Assembly (NCBI RefSeq): GCF_000006945.2
Contig: NC_003197.2
Coordinates: 2,604,001 to 2,668,000 of the forward strand
DNA length: 64,000 nucleotides
Origin: Salmonella enterica subsp. enterica serovar Typhimurium str. LT2
Lineage (GTDB): Bacteria; Pseudomonadota; Gammaproteobacteria; Enterobacterales; Enterobacteriaceae
Direction: 5' to 3'
The translations under genes and the position numbers were made by a program. Under the pieces are notes generated by a model. That model did not search any database. It was not told the origin of the DNA and saw nothing but the letters and a program-made list of their open reading frames with translations. Positions 20,451 to 29,741 of the stretch are shown in pieces; the stretch's first letter is position 1, and each line of letters opens with the position of its first letter.

Positions 20451-21917
20451 TCAGGAGCCCAGACGGTAGTTCGGGGACTCTTTGGTGATGGTCACGTCGT
20501 GAACGTGGCTTTCCTGAATGCCCGCACCGCTGATACGCACAAACTCCGCTTTAGTACGCAGTTCGTCGATGGTAGCACAACCGGTCAGCCCCATACAGGA
20601 GCGCAGGCCGCCCATCTGCTGGTGAATGATCTCTTTCAGGCGACCTTTATAGGCTACGCGACCTTCGATACCTTCCGGCACCAGTTTGTCAGCGGCGTTG
20701 TCGCTCTGGAAGTAACGGTCGGAGGAACCTTTGGACATCGCACCCAGCGAGCCCATGCCGCGGTAAGATTTGTAAGAACGGCCCTGGTAGAGTTCGATTT
20801 CGCCCGGGGATTCTTCCGTACCCGCCAGCATGGAACCCACCATTACCGCGCTTGCACCTGCGGCAATCGCTTTGGCTATGTCGCCGGAGAAACGGATACC
20901 GCCGTCAGCGATAACCGGAATACCGGTACCTTCCAGCGCTTCAACTGCGTCAGAAACAGCGGTGATCTGCGGAACGCCCACGCCAGTCACGATACGAGTG
21001 GTACAGATGGAACCCGGGCCAATACCGACTTTCACCGCGCTGCAACCGGCTTCCGCCAGTGCGCGAGCGCCTGCGCCTGTCGCGACGTTGCCGCCGATGA
21101 TTTGCAGGTCAGGATATTTAGCACGGGTTTCACGGATACGTTGCAACACGCCTTCTGAATGACCGTGAGAGGAGTCGATCAGCAGTACGTCAACGCCTGC
21201 CGCCACCAGCGCGTCAACGCGCTCTTCGTTGCCCGCGCCTGCGCCGACCGCCGCGCCGACACGTAAACGGCCCTGCTCATCTTTGCAGGAGTTTGGTTTA
21301 CGTTCCGCTTTCTGGAAATCTTTTACGGTAATCATGCCAAGCAGATGGAAGTTATCATCAACGACCAGCGCTTTTTCTACGCGTTTTTCGTGCATTTTTG
21401 CCAGCACGACTTCACGGGCTTCGCCTTCACGAACGGTCACCAGACGCTCTTTCGGCGTCATGTAAACGCTAACCGGCTGGTTCAGGTCAGTCACAAAACG
21501 CACGTCACGACCGGTGATGATACCCACCAGCTCGTTATCTTCAGTCACCACCGGATAGCCCGCAAAACCGTTACGCTCGGTCAGGGCTTTCACTTCATGC
21601 AACGTGGTGGTTGGCAGGACGGTCTGCGGGTCGGTCACTACGCCGGACTCGTGTTTCTTCACGCGGCGAACTTCTTCCGCCTGGCGCTCAATGGACATGT
21701 TTTTGTGGATAAAACCAATGCCGCCTTCCTGGGCCAGGGCAATTGCCAGGCGCGCTTCCGTCACGGTGTCCATCGCCGCAGAAAGCATAGGAATATTCAG
21801 ACGAATAGTTTTCGTCAACTGCGTGCTGAGATCGGCAGTATTCGGCAAAACGGTGGAGTGAGCGGGAACAAGGAGGACGTCGTCAAACGTCAGGGCTTCT
21901 TTAGCGATACGTAGCAT
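20451..21917 (-). CDS. guaB: IMP dehydrogenase
   Basis: GuaB oxidises IMP to XMP with NAD+, the rate-limiting step to GMP. The 488 residues form a TIM barrel interrupted by two CBS domains at about 93-205. The catalytic cysteine lies in GPGSICTTR (C305 in E. coli numbering), and GGIRFSGD and the flap YRGMGSLGAM are present. The ATG at 21917 (MLRIAKEAL) is canonical; 28 upstream in-frame codons cover the promoter and are not translated. It forms an operon with guaA and is divergent from xseA. Confidence 0.97.
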   Translation of the reverse strand: MLRIAKEALTFDDVLLVPAHSTVLPNTADLSTQLTKTIRLNIPMLSAAMDTVTEARLAIALAQEGGIGFIHKNMSIERQAEEVRRVKKHESGVVTDPQTVLPTTTLHEVKALTERNGFAGYPVVTEDNELVGIITGRDVRFVTDLNQPVSVYMTPKERLVTVREGEAREVVLAKMHEKRVEKALVVDDNFHLLGMITVKDFQKAERKPNSCKDEQGRLRVGAAVGAGAGNEERVDALVAAGVDVLLIDSSHGHSEGVLQRIRETRAKYPDLQIIGGNVATGAGARALAEAGCSAVKVGIGPGSICTTRIVTGVGVPQITAVSDAVEALEGTGIPVIADGGIRFSGDIAKAIAAGASAVMVGSMLAGTEESPGEIELYQGRSYKSYRGMGSLGAMSKGSSDRYFQSDNAADKLVPEGIEGRVAYKGRLKEIIHQQMGGLRSCMGLTGCATIDELRTKAEFVRISGAGIQESHVHDVTITKESPNYRLGS

Positions 21918-21952
21918 GGGCAATATCTCACCTGGGAGGTTAATAAATATTG

Positions 21953-21990
21953 CCGCGGCATTATACAGAACGTAATCGGTTGCATCTACA
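21953..21990 (-). promoter_or_regulatory. guaB promoter with PurR operator
   Basis: On the minus strand TATAAT at 21965-21960 is a perfect -10, followed by a GC-rich discriminator (GCCGCGG) typical of stringently controlled genes. Immediately upstream, 21970-21985 reads ATGCAACCGATTACGT, a good PurR operator lying between -10 and -35. The predicted start is near 21953. An A/T-rich tract upstream (around 21991-22000) may act as an UP element. Confidence 0.8.
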
Positions 21991-22062
21991 TTTTTTTGCA
22001 AATAGTGCTTGCGATCCCCCGTGAGCAGGTTACTATCGATTGAATAACCTGCTGATTTAGAA

Positions 22063-22078
22063 TTTGATCCCGCTCACA
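22063..22078. promoter_or_regulatory. CRP site upstream of guaB
   Basis: TTTGATCCCGCTCACA matches TGTGA-N6-TCACA with one mismatch. Its centre is about 117.5 bp upstream of the predicted guaB start, the position of the CRP site known at E. coli guaB. Its last base is the A of the xseA start codon, so CRP binding could also affect xseA. Confidence 0.75.
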
Positions 22079-23427
22079 TGTTATCCTCTCAAACTTCCTC
22101 AATTTTTACCGTAAGCCGCCTTAACCAGACGGTTCGTCTGCTGTTAGAACAGGAGATGGGACAGGTATGGATCAGCGGCGAGATTTCTAATTTCACGCAG
22201 CCTGCGTCGGGCCACTGGTACTTTACGCTCAAAGACGATACCGCTCAGGTGCGCTGTGCGATGTTCCGTAACAGCAATCGCCGGGTGACGTTCCGCCCGC
22301 AGCACGGGCAGCAGGTGCTGGTACGCGCCAACATTACGCTGTACGAGCCGCGCGGCGATTATCAAATCATCGCCGAAAGTATGCAGCCCGCGGGCGAAGG
22401 CTTGTTGCAGCAGAAATATGAGCAGCTAAAAGCCAAACTGCAGGCCGAAGGCTTGTTCGATCAGCAGCATAAACAGCCGTTGCCCTCCCCGGCCCACTGC
22501 GTTGGGGTGATCACTTCGAAAACCGGCGCGGCGCTGCACGATATTCTCCACGTGCTAAAGCGTCGTGACCCATCCCTGCCCGTTATTATCTATCCAACCG
22601 CAGTCCAGGGCGACGACGCGCCGGGGCAGATCGTTCGTGCTATCGAACTGGCGAACGCGCGCGGCGAATGTGATGTACTGATCGTCGGGCGCGGCGGCGG
22701 TTCGCTGGAAGATTTGTGGAGTTTTAACGACGAACGCGTGGCGCGGGCGATTTTTGCCAGCCGCATTCCGGTGGTCAGCGCCGTCGGTCACGAAACGGAC
22801 GTCACGATAGCTGATTTTGTCGCCGACCTGCGCGCGCCTACGCCATCAGCAGCGGCAGAAATTGTCAGCCGTAACCAGCAGGAGTTGTTGCGTCAGATCC
22901 AGTCCGCCCAGCAGCGTCTGGGCATGGCGATGGACTACTACCTCGCCAATCGCAGCCGCCGTTTCACGCAGATTTTTCACCGTCTGCAACAGCAACATCC
23001 GCAACTGCGTCTGGCCCGTCAGCAAACCGCGCTGGAACGTCTACGCCAACGGATGGGATTTGCGCTTGAGGCCAGGATTAAGCAGGCCAATCAACGCCAA
23101 CAGTGCGTAAGTCAACGCCTGAGCCAGCAAAATCCGCAGCCGCGCATTCACCGCGCGCAGTCGCGCATCCAACAGCTTGAATATCGTCTGACGGAGAATA
23201 TCCGCTCACGGTTAAGCGAACAGCGCGAGCGTTTTGGCAACGCGGTCACGCATCTGGAAGCGGTCAGCCCGTTAGCCACGCTGGCGCGCGGCTATACGGT
23301 TTCGACGACAACGGACGGCAAGGTGCTGAAAAAGATCAAACAGGTCAAAGCAGGCGATATCATGACCACGAGACTGGAGGACGGCTGGCTTGAAAGTGAA
23401 GTCAAATCCGTCACGCCGGGCACGTAA
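22078..23427 (+). CDS. xseA: Exodeoxyribonuclease VII large subunit
   Basis: XseA is the catalytic subunit of exonuclease VII, degrading single-stranded DNA in both directions with the small subunit XseB. The 449 residues begin with an OB-fold DNA-binding domain (VWISGEISNF, HWYFTLKD), then the catalytic core with GVITSKTGAALHDI, VGRGGGSLEDLW and SAVGHETDVTIADFVAD, a long coiled-coil region (about 285-400) and the end LARGYTVST. It is slightly shorter than the 456-residue E. coli protein. It is the last core gene before CS54. Confidence 0.96.
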   Translation: MLSSQTSSIFTVSRLNQTVRLLLEQEMGQVWISGEISNFTQPASGHWYFTLKDDTAQVRCAMFRNSNRRVTFRPQHGQQVLVRANITLYEPRGDYQIIAESMQPAGEGLLQQKYEQLKAKLQAEGLFDQQHKQPLPSPAHCVGVITSKTGAALHDILHVLKRRDPSLPVIIYPTAVQGDDAPGQIVRAIELANARGECDVLIVGRGGGSLEDLWSFNDERVARAIFASRIPVVSAVGHETDVTIADFVADLRAPTPSAAAEIVSRNQQELLRQIQSAQQRLGMAMDYYLANRSRRFTQIFHRLQQQHPQLRLARQQTALERLRQRMGFALEARIKQANQRQQCVSQRLSQQNPQPRIHRAQSRIQQLEYRLTENIRSRLSEQRERFGNAVTHLEAVSPLATLARGYTVSTTTDGKVLKKIKQVKAGDIMTTRLEDGWLESEVKSVTPGT

Positions 23428-23550
23428 TCCAACACTCCCCCACCCTTTGCAGCGCGATGTTGGGTTTCGACTTCGCCTCAGCCAACCTACGCGCCACGTC
23501 GGATAAGGTGTAGCCATAATCTGACGATCAACCGGTTTGTCATTCGCCTC

Positions 23551-23584
23551 AAAACCGGGCAGGGAACACCCGCCCGGTTTTGTC
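23551..23584. terminator. Bidirectional terminator between xseA and shdA
   Basis: The stem AAAACCGGGC/GCCCGGTTTT is flanked by T-runs on both strands. It lies between the convergent xseA and shdA genes and marks the left edge of the CS54 island. Upstream, 23460-23491 contains a weaker GTTGG/CCAAC inverted repeat. Confidence 0.8.
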
Positions 23585-23588
23585 TAAC

Positions 23589-26500
23589 TTACCAGTTATA
23601 GCGCAGATTGAGGCTACCGTTCAGATCGCCAAAGTCATTGCTGCCAGTCTGCCCGGCAACCTGAGCGCGAACGCTCCACTGCTTATCGATATCTGCCTGC
23701 AGACCCACTTTCAGCTCCGCACGGTTAGCCGGAAGATCCTGTTTCACCGTAGCATCATCAAACGATACCGACACATCATCGCTGGTGTGCAGCCAGTTAG
23801 CTTCAGCAAACGGCTGGATAACCGTACGGCTGCCTTTGTACAGCTTGCCGTCAACACGCAGACCCAGACGCGTTGTCCAACTGTCGCCATCCTGACCATC
23901 AATCCGGGTGCCGTAGTTATCCTTCACGCTATCCGCTGAGTAATTCTGCCAGACAACCTGCGCCTGCGGCGTCAGACTGACAGTATTACCGTTGCTAAGC
24001 GCAATATCGTAGCGATAACCAGTTTCCAGCGAGACGGCGTTAGCGGTTGAATCATAAGATTCAGATCCCGCATCACCGCTCTCTACGCTGTTGTTGTAGA
24101 AACCATATTGGTACCAGCTGTCGACATACGCGCCGCTATGCGTTTGGGCATCGGCAAACCAGGTGGCATAGACGCCAAGGTTGTAGCCGTCTACGTTGCC
24201 GCTACTGGTGAACTGGCTACCGTCTGCGCCACGGTTACCGGTGCTGTCGGTATCGGCGTTGATGTAGCTCGCCATGACGCCAACGGTAACGCTCTGCTGG
24301 CCGTTACCCCAGGCCAGAATGTCGCCGCCTAACTGGAACTGGGAGTAGTTGCTGTCCATATCGATATTGCCGCTGACAGCCTCGGATTCCGCTTTACCCG
24401 CTTTGAAGCGCGCCCATACGCTGCCATCGGCATTACGATACTGGCTGCCCTCGCGGTCATAGAGGGTCTGCATTTGCAGGTTGCGCGCCATCCACTGGTT
24501 GCCCATGTACGCGCCGATATCCGCACGGTACTGCGGTGCGACATCGCCGCCGTGGTCCGGAGGCGTGACATCGCCGCCGTCGCCGCCGTCGTCCGGAGGC
24601 GTGACATTACCGCCATCGCCGCCGTCGTCCGGAGGCGTGACATTACCGCCATCGTCACCGCCATCCGAAGGCGTGTCATCACCGCCGCTGTCGTCATCAT
24701 CAGACTGTGCTTTTGACGCCAGATACCAGTCGTTGTCACTTTCATTCCAGTACAGACGGTAGGTATACAGACCGGCGTTAACCTCATTTTTTAGCTCAAA
24801 CGCATCGCTGGTCGATACGCCGCCAACATCCACCACTTCGATACCGTTAGTGGTCTGTGCTCCATCGCCGATGCCGTTGATGTACAGATCGGTGGTGCCG
24901 GAAGCATCGCCGGTAATGACCAACTTATCGGTTGCCGAATCATCGTCGCCCAGGACGGTATTCAGGTAAAGCGAGCCGCCGTTGCCGGTGTAATTGCCAT
25001 CGACATAAAGCGTATTGCCAGGCGTGCTGGAGCTGCTACCACTGGTCATTGTCCCCATGTTGATCAGATCGCCATTGAGGGTGAAGATAGCGCCTGTTTC
25101 CTCGCTGTTGCCGAAGACCAGCGTCCCTTCGTTGGTCACCTTACCGTTAACGGTCGTACCATTGCTGCCGCCGAAGGTCGCCCCGGAGGCGACGTTCACC
25201 GCCTGCTGGCTGCCCATCTCGCCAATCGAGCCGTCTCCGGACAGCCATAGCGTGCCTTCCTGTACGTTGGTATCGCCGCTATAGGTGTTCGCGCCGCTCA
25301 GCGTCAGTTTACCCGCGCCCAGTTTGGTCAGCGATTTACCGTCCCAGTCGCCGTTGCCGGTTTTATCGCCCAGTACGCTGGTGACTTCAAAACTGTCGCC
25401 TGCGCCCAGGGTAAACGTGCCGTGTGCTGGCGTCGCTGACGTGGCGGTCGCATTCCAGCTCAGCCCTTCGGTAAGCAGATATTCTGACGCATCTTCAGGA
25501 TTGATTGTCCCGGTTACGGTCAGATAGTCCGGCTTGTCAGTGAGGTTCATCGTCAGGCTGGTAAAGTCGCCGCTGATATCGCTGGTCATATCCATCAGTT
25601 TAAAGGACTGGAACTCCGCGTCGGAGGCGCGCGCTTGCAGGCTGGCGTCGCTGACGACCAAATCGCCGCCAAGCGTGGCGCTGCTGCCGGTAATCAGCGG
25701 TTGCACTGAGTCACTATTCAGCTCAACGTTCAGCGTACTGCCATCTTGCTGAATTAACGCGCTGTCGCCGAGATCCAACGAGGTGCCGAGCGCCAGTTGG
25801 GTCGTCGCGCCGCTATGAGTGGTGATGCCGCCCACCGCGCTGACTTCACCGTCTGCGTCCAGCACCAGCGTGGCATTATTGTCTACCAGACCGGTGCCCA
25901 GCGCCGTCGTACTGGCGGCGACCAGCGTACCTTCATTGATGGTGGTGCCGCCGCTGTAGTCGTTGTCGCCAGAGAGGATCAGCGTGCCTGCGCCTTCTTT
26001 GGTCAGCGATTTACCGTCCCATCTGCTACCCGGATCCAGCGTATCGTCAACGTCTGTCAGTGTAGCCGCAACGTTAAAGCTGCCGTCAGGGTCGCTCAGG
26101 GTAAAGGTGCCGTGGGCGTCGGTAGTGGCGTTGTCTCTGTCCGCATACCAGGAGAGGGAGGCCGTCAGATCATAGTGGGTGTTGTCTGCTTCATCGACTT
26201 TTCCGTCGATAGTCAGGAAGTCAACATCTTCTCTATTCATTCCCGCGACGGTCAGATCGTCGAAATCGGTCGTAATGGCGCTGTCGCTGCCAATCAGCGT
26301 GTAGGTGTATGCCTCAGGCGTCCAGCTGTCTGTAACGCTGCCAATGCCGGTAACATTCAGCGTGCCGCCCAGCGCGACGCTGTCGGCGGTAATCACGGCG
26401 TCGTCGGTGGCCGCGCCGAGGTCAATACTTAGCGTACTGCCGTCTTCCTGGGTGAACTGGCCCGCGTCAAGGGTGCTGCCCGCTGCCAGCGCGGTAGTGG

Positions 26501-29500
26501 CGCCGCTATGGGTGGTGACGTTCGCAAGCTCAAATGCGCCGTTGGCATCCAGTATCAGCGTACCGCTGTTGTCGATATTGCCGCTGCCCAGCGCGTTGAC
26601 GTTGGCGGCAATCAGCGTGCCGTCAGTGATAGTGGTGGCGCCGGAATAGCTGTTGTCGCCGCCTAACGTCAGCTCGCCGGTACCGGTTTTGACCAGCGAA
26701 CCGCTGCCGGAAAGCGTATTTTCCAGCTCGCCCTCACCGACCTGAAGCACACCGCTGTTGGCAACAGCTCCGGTACCCAGCGAATCCGCATGGTCAGCCG
26801 TCAGCGTACCGCCGATAATGGTGGTGCCGCCGGAGTAACTGTTATCGCCGCTTAACGTCAGTTCGCCCGTACCGGTTTTGACCAGCGAACCGCTGCCGGA
26901 AAGCGTATTTTCCAGCTCGCCCTCGCCGACCTGAAGCACACCGCTGTTGGCAACAGCTCCGGTACCCAGCGAATCCGCATGGTCAGCCGTCAGCGTACCG
27001 CCGATAATGGTGGTGCCGCCGGAGTAACTGTTATCGCCGCTTAACGTCAGTTCGCCCGTACCGGTTTTGACCAGCGAACCGCTGCCGGAAAGCGTATTTT
27101 CCAGCTCGCCCTCGCCGACCTGAAGCACGCCGCTGTTGGCAACAGCTCCGGTACCCAGCGAATCCGCATGGTCAGCCGTCAGCGTACCGCCGATAATGGT
27201 GGTGCCGCCGGAGTAATCGTTGCCGCCGCTTAACGTCAGCTCGCCGGTACCGGTTTTCACCAGCGAACCGCTGCCGGAAAGCGTATTTTCCAGATCGCCT
27301 TCGCCCACCTTAAGCACGCCGCTGTTATCGATATCGCCGCTGCCCAGCGAATCCGCATGGTCAGCCGTCAGCGTACCGCCGGTAATGGTGGTGCCGCCGG
27401 AGTAAGTGTTGTCGCCGCTTAGCGTCAGCTCGCCTGTGCCGGTTTTCACCAGCGAGCCGCTGCCGGAAAGGATGTTTTCCAGCTCGCCTTCGCCCACCTT
27501 AAGCACGCCGCTGTTGTCGATATCGCCGCTGCCCAGCGAATCCGCATGGTCAGCCGTCAGCGTACCGCCGGAAATAGTGGTGCCGCCGCTGTAGTTGTTA
27601 TCGCCGGTCACGATCAGCTCATCGCTACCGCTTTTGACAATTTGGCCCTCGCCGGTCACGTTGTTATCCAGCGTGCCCTGGCTCAGCGCAAGCGTTGCGC
27701 TTTCTGCAATCGTCACATCGCCAGTGCCGAGCGCGGCGGCGTCTTTGGCGGCCAGAATGCCGCCGTCAATTTCAGTATCGCCGTAGTCGTTGCCGGTGTT
27801 GCTGAGGATCAGCGTGCCGTCGCCTTGTTTGGTTAGCTTGCTGCCGTTCCAGTTGGAGGTCGCCGTGGTTTCGTCCAGTTCGCTGGTGACGGTAAAGGTA
27901 CTGCCTGCATCAACGGTAAAAGTGCCATGCGCAGCGCGCGCAGAATTTGCGCCCGCGTACCAACTCAAGCCCGTAGACAACTCGTAGTTGGTATTATCAT
28001 TCGCATCAACGCCCGCGTTGATCGTCAGATAATCCGGCATAGCGGAGGTGTCAGCATCCAGTGTTACGCTGTCAAAATCGGTAGTGATTGCAGTTTGCGA
28101 ATCAATCAGCGTGATCGATCCAAAGTGTTCGTCGGTTTCGGGCGCGACAAAGGTGGCCGTTGAGCTAAGGTTCAGCGTCCCGTCCAGCGTGACGTTGGCG
28201 GCTTTGATAATTGGCGCGCTGTTGGCGGTATCCAGCGTCGCGTTTATCTGGCTGCCGTCCTGCAAGGTCAGGGTATTGTCCACCGTCAGCAGCGTACCTG
28301 TCGAACCGCTCGCGTTGCCCAGCGTAATATCGCCGTCGTTGGTCAGATTGCCGACGGTTGACGGGTCGGTCATGTTCCACTGGCTGGTGTCGTCGAGCGA
28401 CAGCGTAGTAAACATCGCATCTACACTACCGGTTAACGTGGACCCCTGGCTTAAAGAGAGCGATGACGATGACGCGTCAGTCTGGACAATGTTGCCGGTC
28501 AGCATCGTTTTTTCGGCCTGAATAGTCGCTTTGCTGCCTAATTTGATCGCGGTCGGCGCCGTAAAGGTGCTGTTGGTGAGCTCAATGGGGTCGTTAATGG
28601 TCGTGCTGCCATCAATGTTCAGTGCGACAGTTTTTGAGGTGACGTTTGCGTCGCTGACCGTCAGCGCGTTGAGATCCTCATACCCGTCGAGTTTTCTTTT
28701 GCTGGTTATAAAGATACCGTCGCCGTCGGCGTTGATGGTGGCGCCGTCGATCCTGGCGTCCGACGCCAGAATATACACGCCCGTACCGGCAGAGGTAATG
28801 TTGCCGCCTGTAATATCCAGGGTAGTGGCGTTATTGGCCTGTACCGCCGCGCCGCTGGCATTGGTATGTGTTATGGTCGCGTTGGTGAGATTAAGAGCGG
28901 CCTTATTGGTACCCTGGATGGTGCTCATCGTACCTGCAGAGCTGACCGAGCTATCAGACAGGTTCAGGGTGGAACCCTCGTCTGTCGCGGTGTTTCCGGC
29001 AACAACGTTTATCTGGCCTTGCGCCAGGGTGATTGTGCTACCGTCCAGCACGTTCAGCGTACTGCCTTGTTGCACCTGCGCGCTGCTGCTGTTAGCTGCC
29101 TCAACGATGGTACCGTCCAGCGTTGCTTCTGAACCCGTATACAACGTCATTACGCCGAAATTGCCGTCAATCGTTAGCGTACTGTCTGTTAACCTCAGTG
29201 TGCTGCCATCCGCTGCGGAAATACCCTGGGTATAAATACCCGTAGTGGTTATCTTCGCGTCGGTAAGCTCAAGGATAGCGTAATGATCCAGCGAAATGGC
29301 GTTGGAAACATACTTACCGCCATCCGGATCATCAGCCCCGCCTCCGCTTGTTTCAATGACGAGCCCCGTCCCTGTGACCGTGGTGGGCTGCCAGCCGACG
29401 GTGGCGACACCCGAGACATATAGCGCCGCGCCTTCATCGGTGCCCGAATAGCTTATCGGCGGCGTTGACGCATCCAGAACGTGGGGCTGCGCATCAGCAT

Positions 29501-29741
29501 ATGATACCTGATTATCGGCCATAGCCAGCGGGCTGAAAAATCCGAGCGCCGCAGCCACGGCGCAAGCCAGCGCCGCGCGCGTTGCTTTTATTATTTGTCC
29601 ATATTCGGACTTTTGGTTTGGAGAATGGGTTTCACTCGCGCATACTTGCGCTTTAACTTTGCTGTGGCCTCGCGCCAGTTCTGAAGCCACGACATACATA
29701 TTTCGCACGGCGCTCCAGACAATACTGTAAGTCCTGTTCAA
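23589..29741 (-). CDS. shdA: ShdA autotransporter adhesin
   Basis: ShdA is a surface type Va autotransporter that binds fibronectin and promotes shedding. The 2050 residues comprise an extended signal peptide (MNRTYSIVWSAVRN... to about residue 76), a long beta-helical passenger with repeated autotransporter-associated strands (GGTTI, GELTLSGDN), five 63-residue repeats, an Asp/Gly/Pro linker (TPPDDGGDGG) and a C-terminal beta-barrel ending LNLRYNW with the terminal aromatic BAM signal. The start is a TTG at 29741 behind AAAGGG, which alone includes the full extended signal; an ATG 14 codons later is the alternative. It has its own AT-rich leader. Confidence 0.93.
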   Translation of the reverse strand: MNRTYSIVWSAVRNMYVVASELARGHSKVKAQVCASETHSPNQKSEYGQIIKATRAALACAVAAALGFFSPLAMADNQVSYADAQPHVLDASTPPISYSGTDEGAALYVSGVATVGWQPTTVTGTGLVIETSGGGADDPDGGKYVSNAISLDHYAILELTDAKITTTGIYTQGISAADGSTLRLTDSTLTIDGNFGVMTLYTGSEATLDGTIVEAANSSSAQVQQGSTLNVLDGSTITLAQGQINVVAGNTATDEGSTLNLSDSSVSSAGTMSTIQGTNKAALNLTNATITHTNASGAAVQANNATTLDITGGNITSAGTGVYILASDARIDGATINADGDGIFITSKRKLDGYEDLNALTVSDANVTSKTVALNIDGSTTINDPIELTNSTFTAPTAIKLGSKATIQAEKTMLTGNIVQTDASSSSLSLSQGSTLTGSVDAMFTTLSLDDTSQWNMTDPSTVGNLTNDGDITLGNASGSTGTLLTVDNTLTLQDGSQINATLDTANSAPIIKAANVTLDGTLNLSSTATFVAPETDEHFGSITLIDSQTAITTDFDSVTLDADTSAMPDYLTINAGVDANDNTNYELSTGLSWYAGANSARAAHGTFTVDAGSTFTVTSELDETTATSNWNGSKLTKQGDGTLILSNTGNDYGDTEIDGGILAAKDAAALGTGDVTIAESATLALSQGTLDNNVTGEGQIVKSGSDELIVTGDNNYSGGTTISGGTLTADHADSLGSGDIDNSGVLKVGEGELENILSGSGSLVKTGTGELTLSGDNTYSGGTTITGGTLTADHADSLGSGDIDNSGVLKVGEGDLENTLSGSGSLVKTGTGELTLSGGNDYSGGTTIIGGTLTADHADSLGTGAVANSGVLQVGEGELENTLSGSGSLVKTGTGELTLSGDNSYSGGTTIIGGTLTADHADSLGTGAVANSGVLQVGEGELENTLSGSGSLVKTGTGELTLSGDNSYSGGTTIIGGTLTADHADSLGTGAVANSGVLQVGEGELENTLSGSGSLVKTGTGELTLGGDNSYSGATTITDGTLIAANVNALGSGNIDNSGTLILDANGAFELANVTTHSGATTALAAGSTLDAGQFTQEDGSTLSIDLGAATDDAVITADSVALGGTLNVTGIGSVTDSWTPEAYTYTLIGSDSAITTDFDDLTVAGMNREDVDFLTIDGKVDEADNTHYDLTASLSWYADRDNATTDAHGTFTLSDPDGSFNVAATLTDVDDTLDPGSRWDGKSLTKEGAGTLILSGDNDYSGGTTINEGTLVAASTTALGTGLVDNNATLVLDADGEVSAVGGITTHSGATTQLALGTSLDLGDSALIQQDGSTLNVELNSDSVQPLITGSSATLGGDLVVSDASLQARASDAEFQSFKLMDMTSDISGDFTSLTMNLTDKPDYLTVTGTINPEDASEYLLTEGLSWNATATSATPAHGTFTLGAGDSFEVTSVLGDKTGNGDWDGKSLTKLGAGKLTLSGANTYSGDTNVQEGTLWLSGDGSIGEMGSQQAVNVASGATFGGSNGTTVNGKVTNEGTLVFGNSEETGAIFTLNGDLINMGTMTSGSSSSTPGNTLYVDGNYTGNGGSLYLNTVLGDDDSATDKLVITGDASGTTDLYINGIGDGAQTTNGIEVVDVGGVSTSDAFELKNEVNAGLYTYRLYWNESDNDWYLASKAQSDDDDSGGDDTPSDGGDDGGNVTPPDDGGDGGNVTPPDDGGDGGDVTPPDHGGDVAPQYRADIGAYMGNQWMARNLQMQTLYDREGSQYRNADGSVWARFKAGKAESEAVSGNIDMDSNYSQFQLGGDILAWGNGQQSVTVGVMASYINADTDSTGNRGADGSQFTSSGNVDGYNLGVYATWFADAQTHSGAYVDSWYQYGFYNNSVESGDAGSESYDSTANAVSLETGYRYDIALSNGNTVSLTPQAQVVWQNYSADSVKDNYGTRIDGQDGDSWTTRLGLRVDGKLYKGSRTVIQPFAEANWLHTSDDVSVSFDDATVKQDLPANRAELKVGLQADIDKQWSVRAQVAGQTGSNDFGDLNGSLNLRYNW
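24545..24690 (-). repeat. 36-bp repeats encoding the ShdA linker
   Basis: Four units of 36 bp encode GGDGGNVTPPDD-type dodecapeptides; the GTCCGGAGGC core recurs at 24555, 24591 and 24627, with a diverged fourth near 24662. They form the acidic, proline-spaced linker between the ShdA passenger and barrel. Expansion or loss of units would change linker length without changing frame. Confidence 0.85.
26649..27593 (-). repeat. Five 189-bp tandem repeats in shdA
   Basis: Exactly five 63-codon units lie head to tail, each starting at a YSGGTTI codon run and containing GGTLTADHADSLG, GEGELEN and GSLVKTGTGELTLSG. The three units towards the C-terminus (26649-27215) are nearly identical in DNA; the two towards the N-terminus have diverged (SGDIDNSGVLK versus TGAVANSGVLQ). 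Confidence 0.95.

Noticed and set aside
26649..27593. Regular repeats that could suggest a CRISPR array
   Set aside because: The units are contiguous, 189 bp long, in coding register and without unique spacers; they are protein repeats of ShdA. No cas genes are present.
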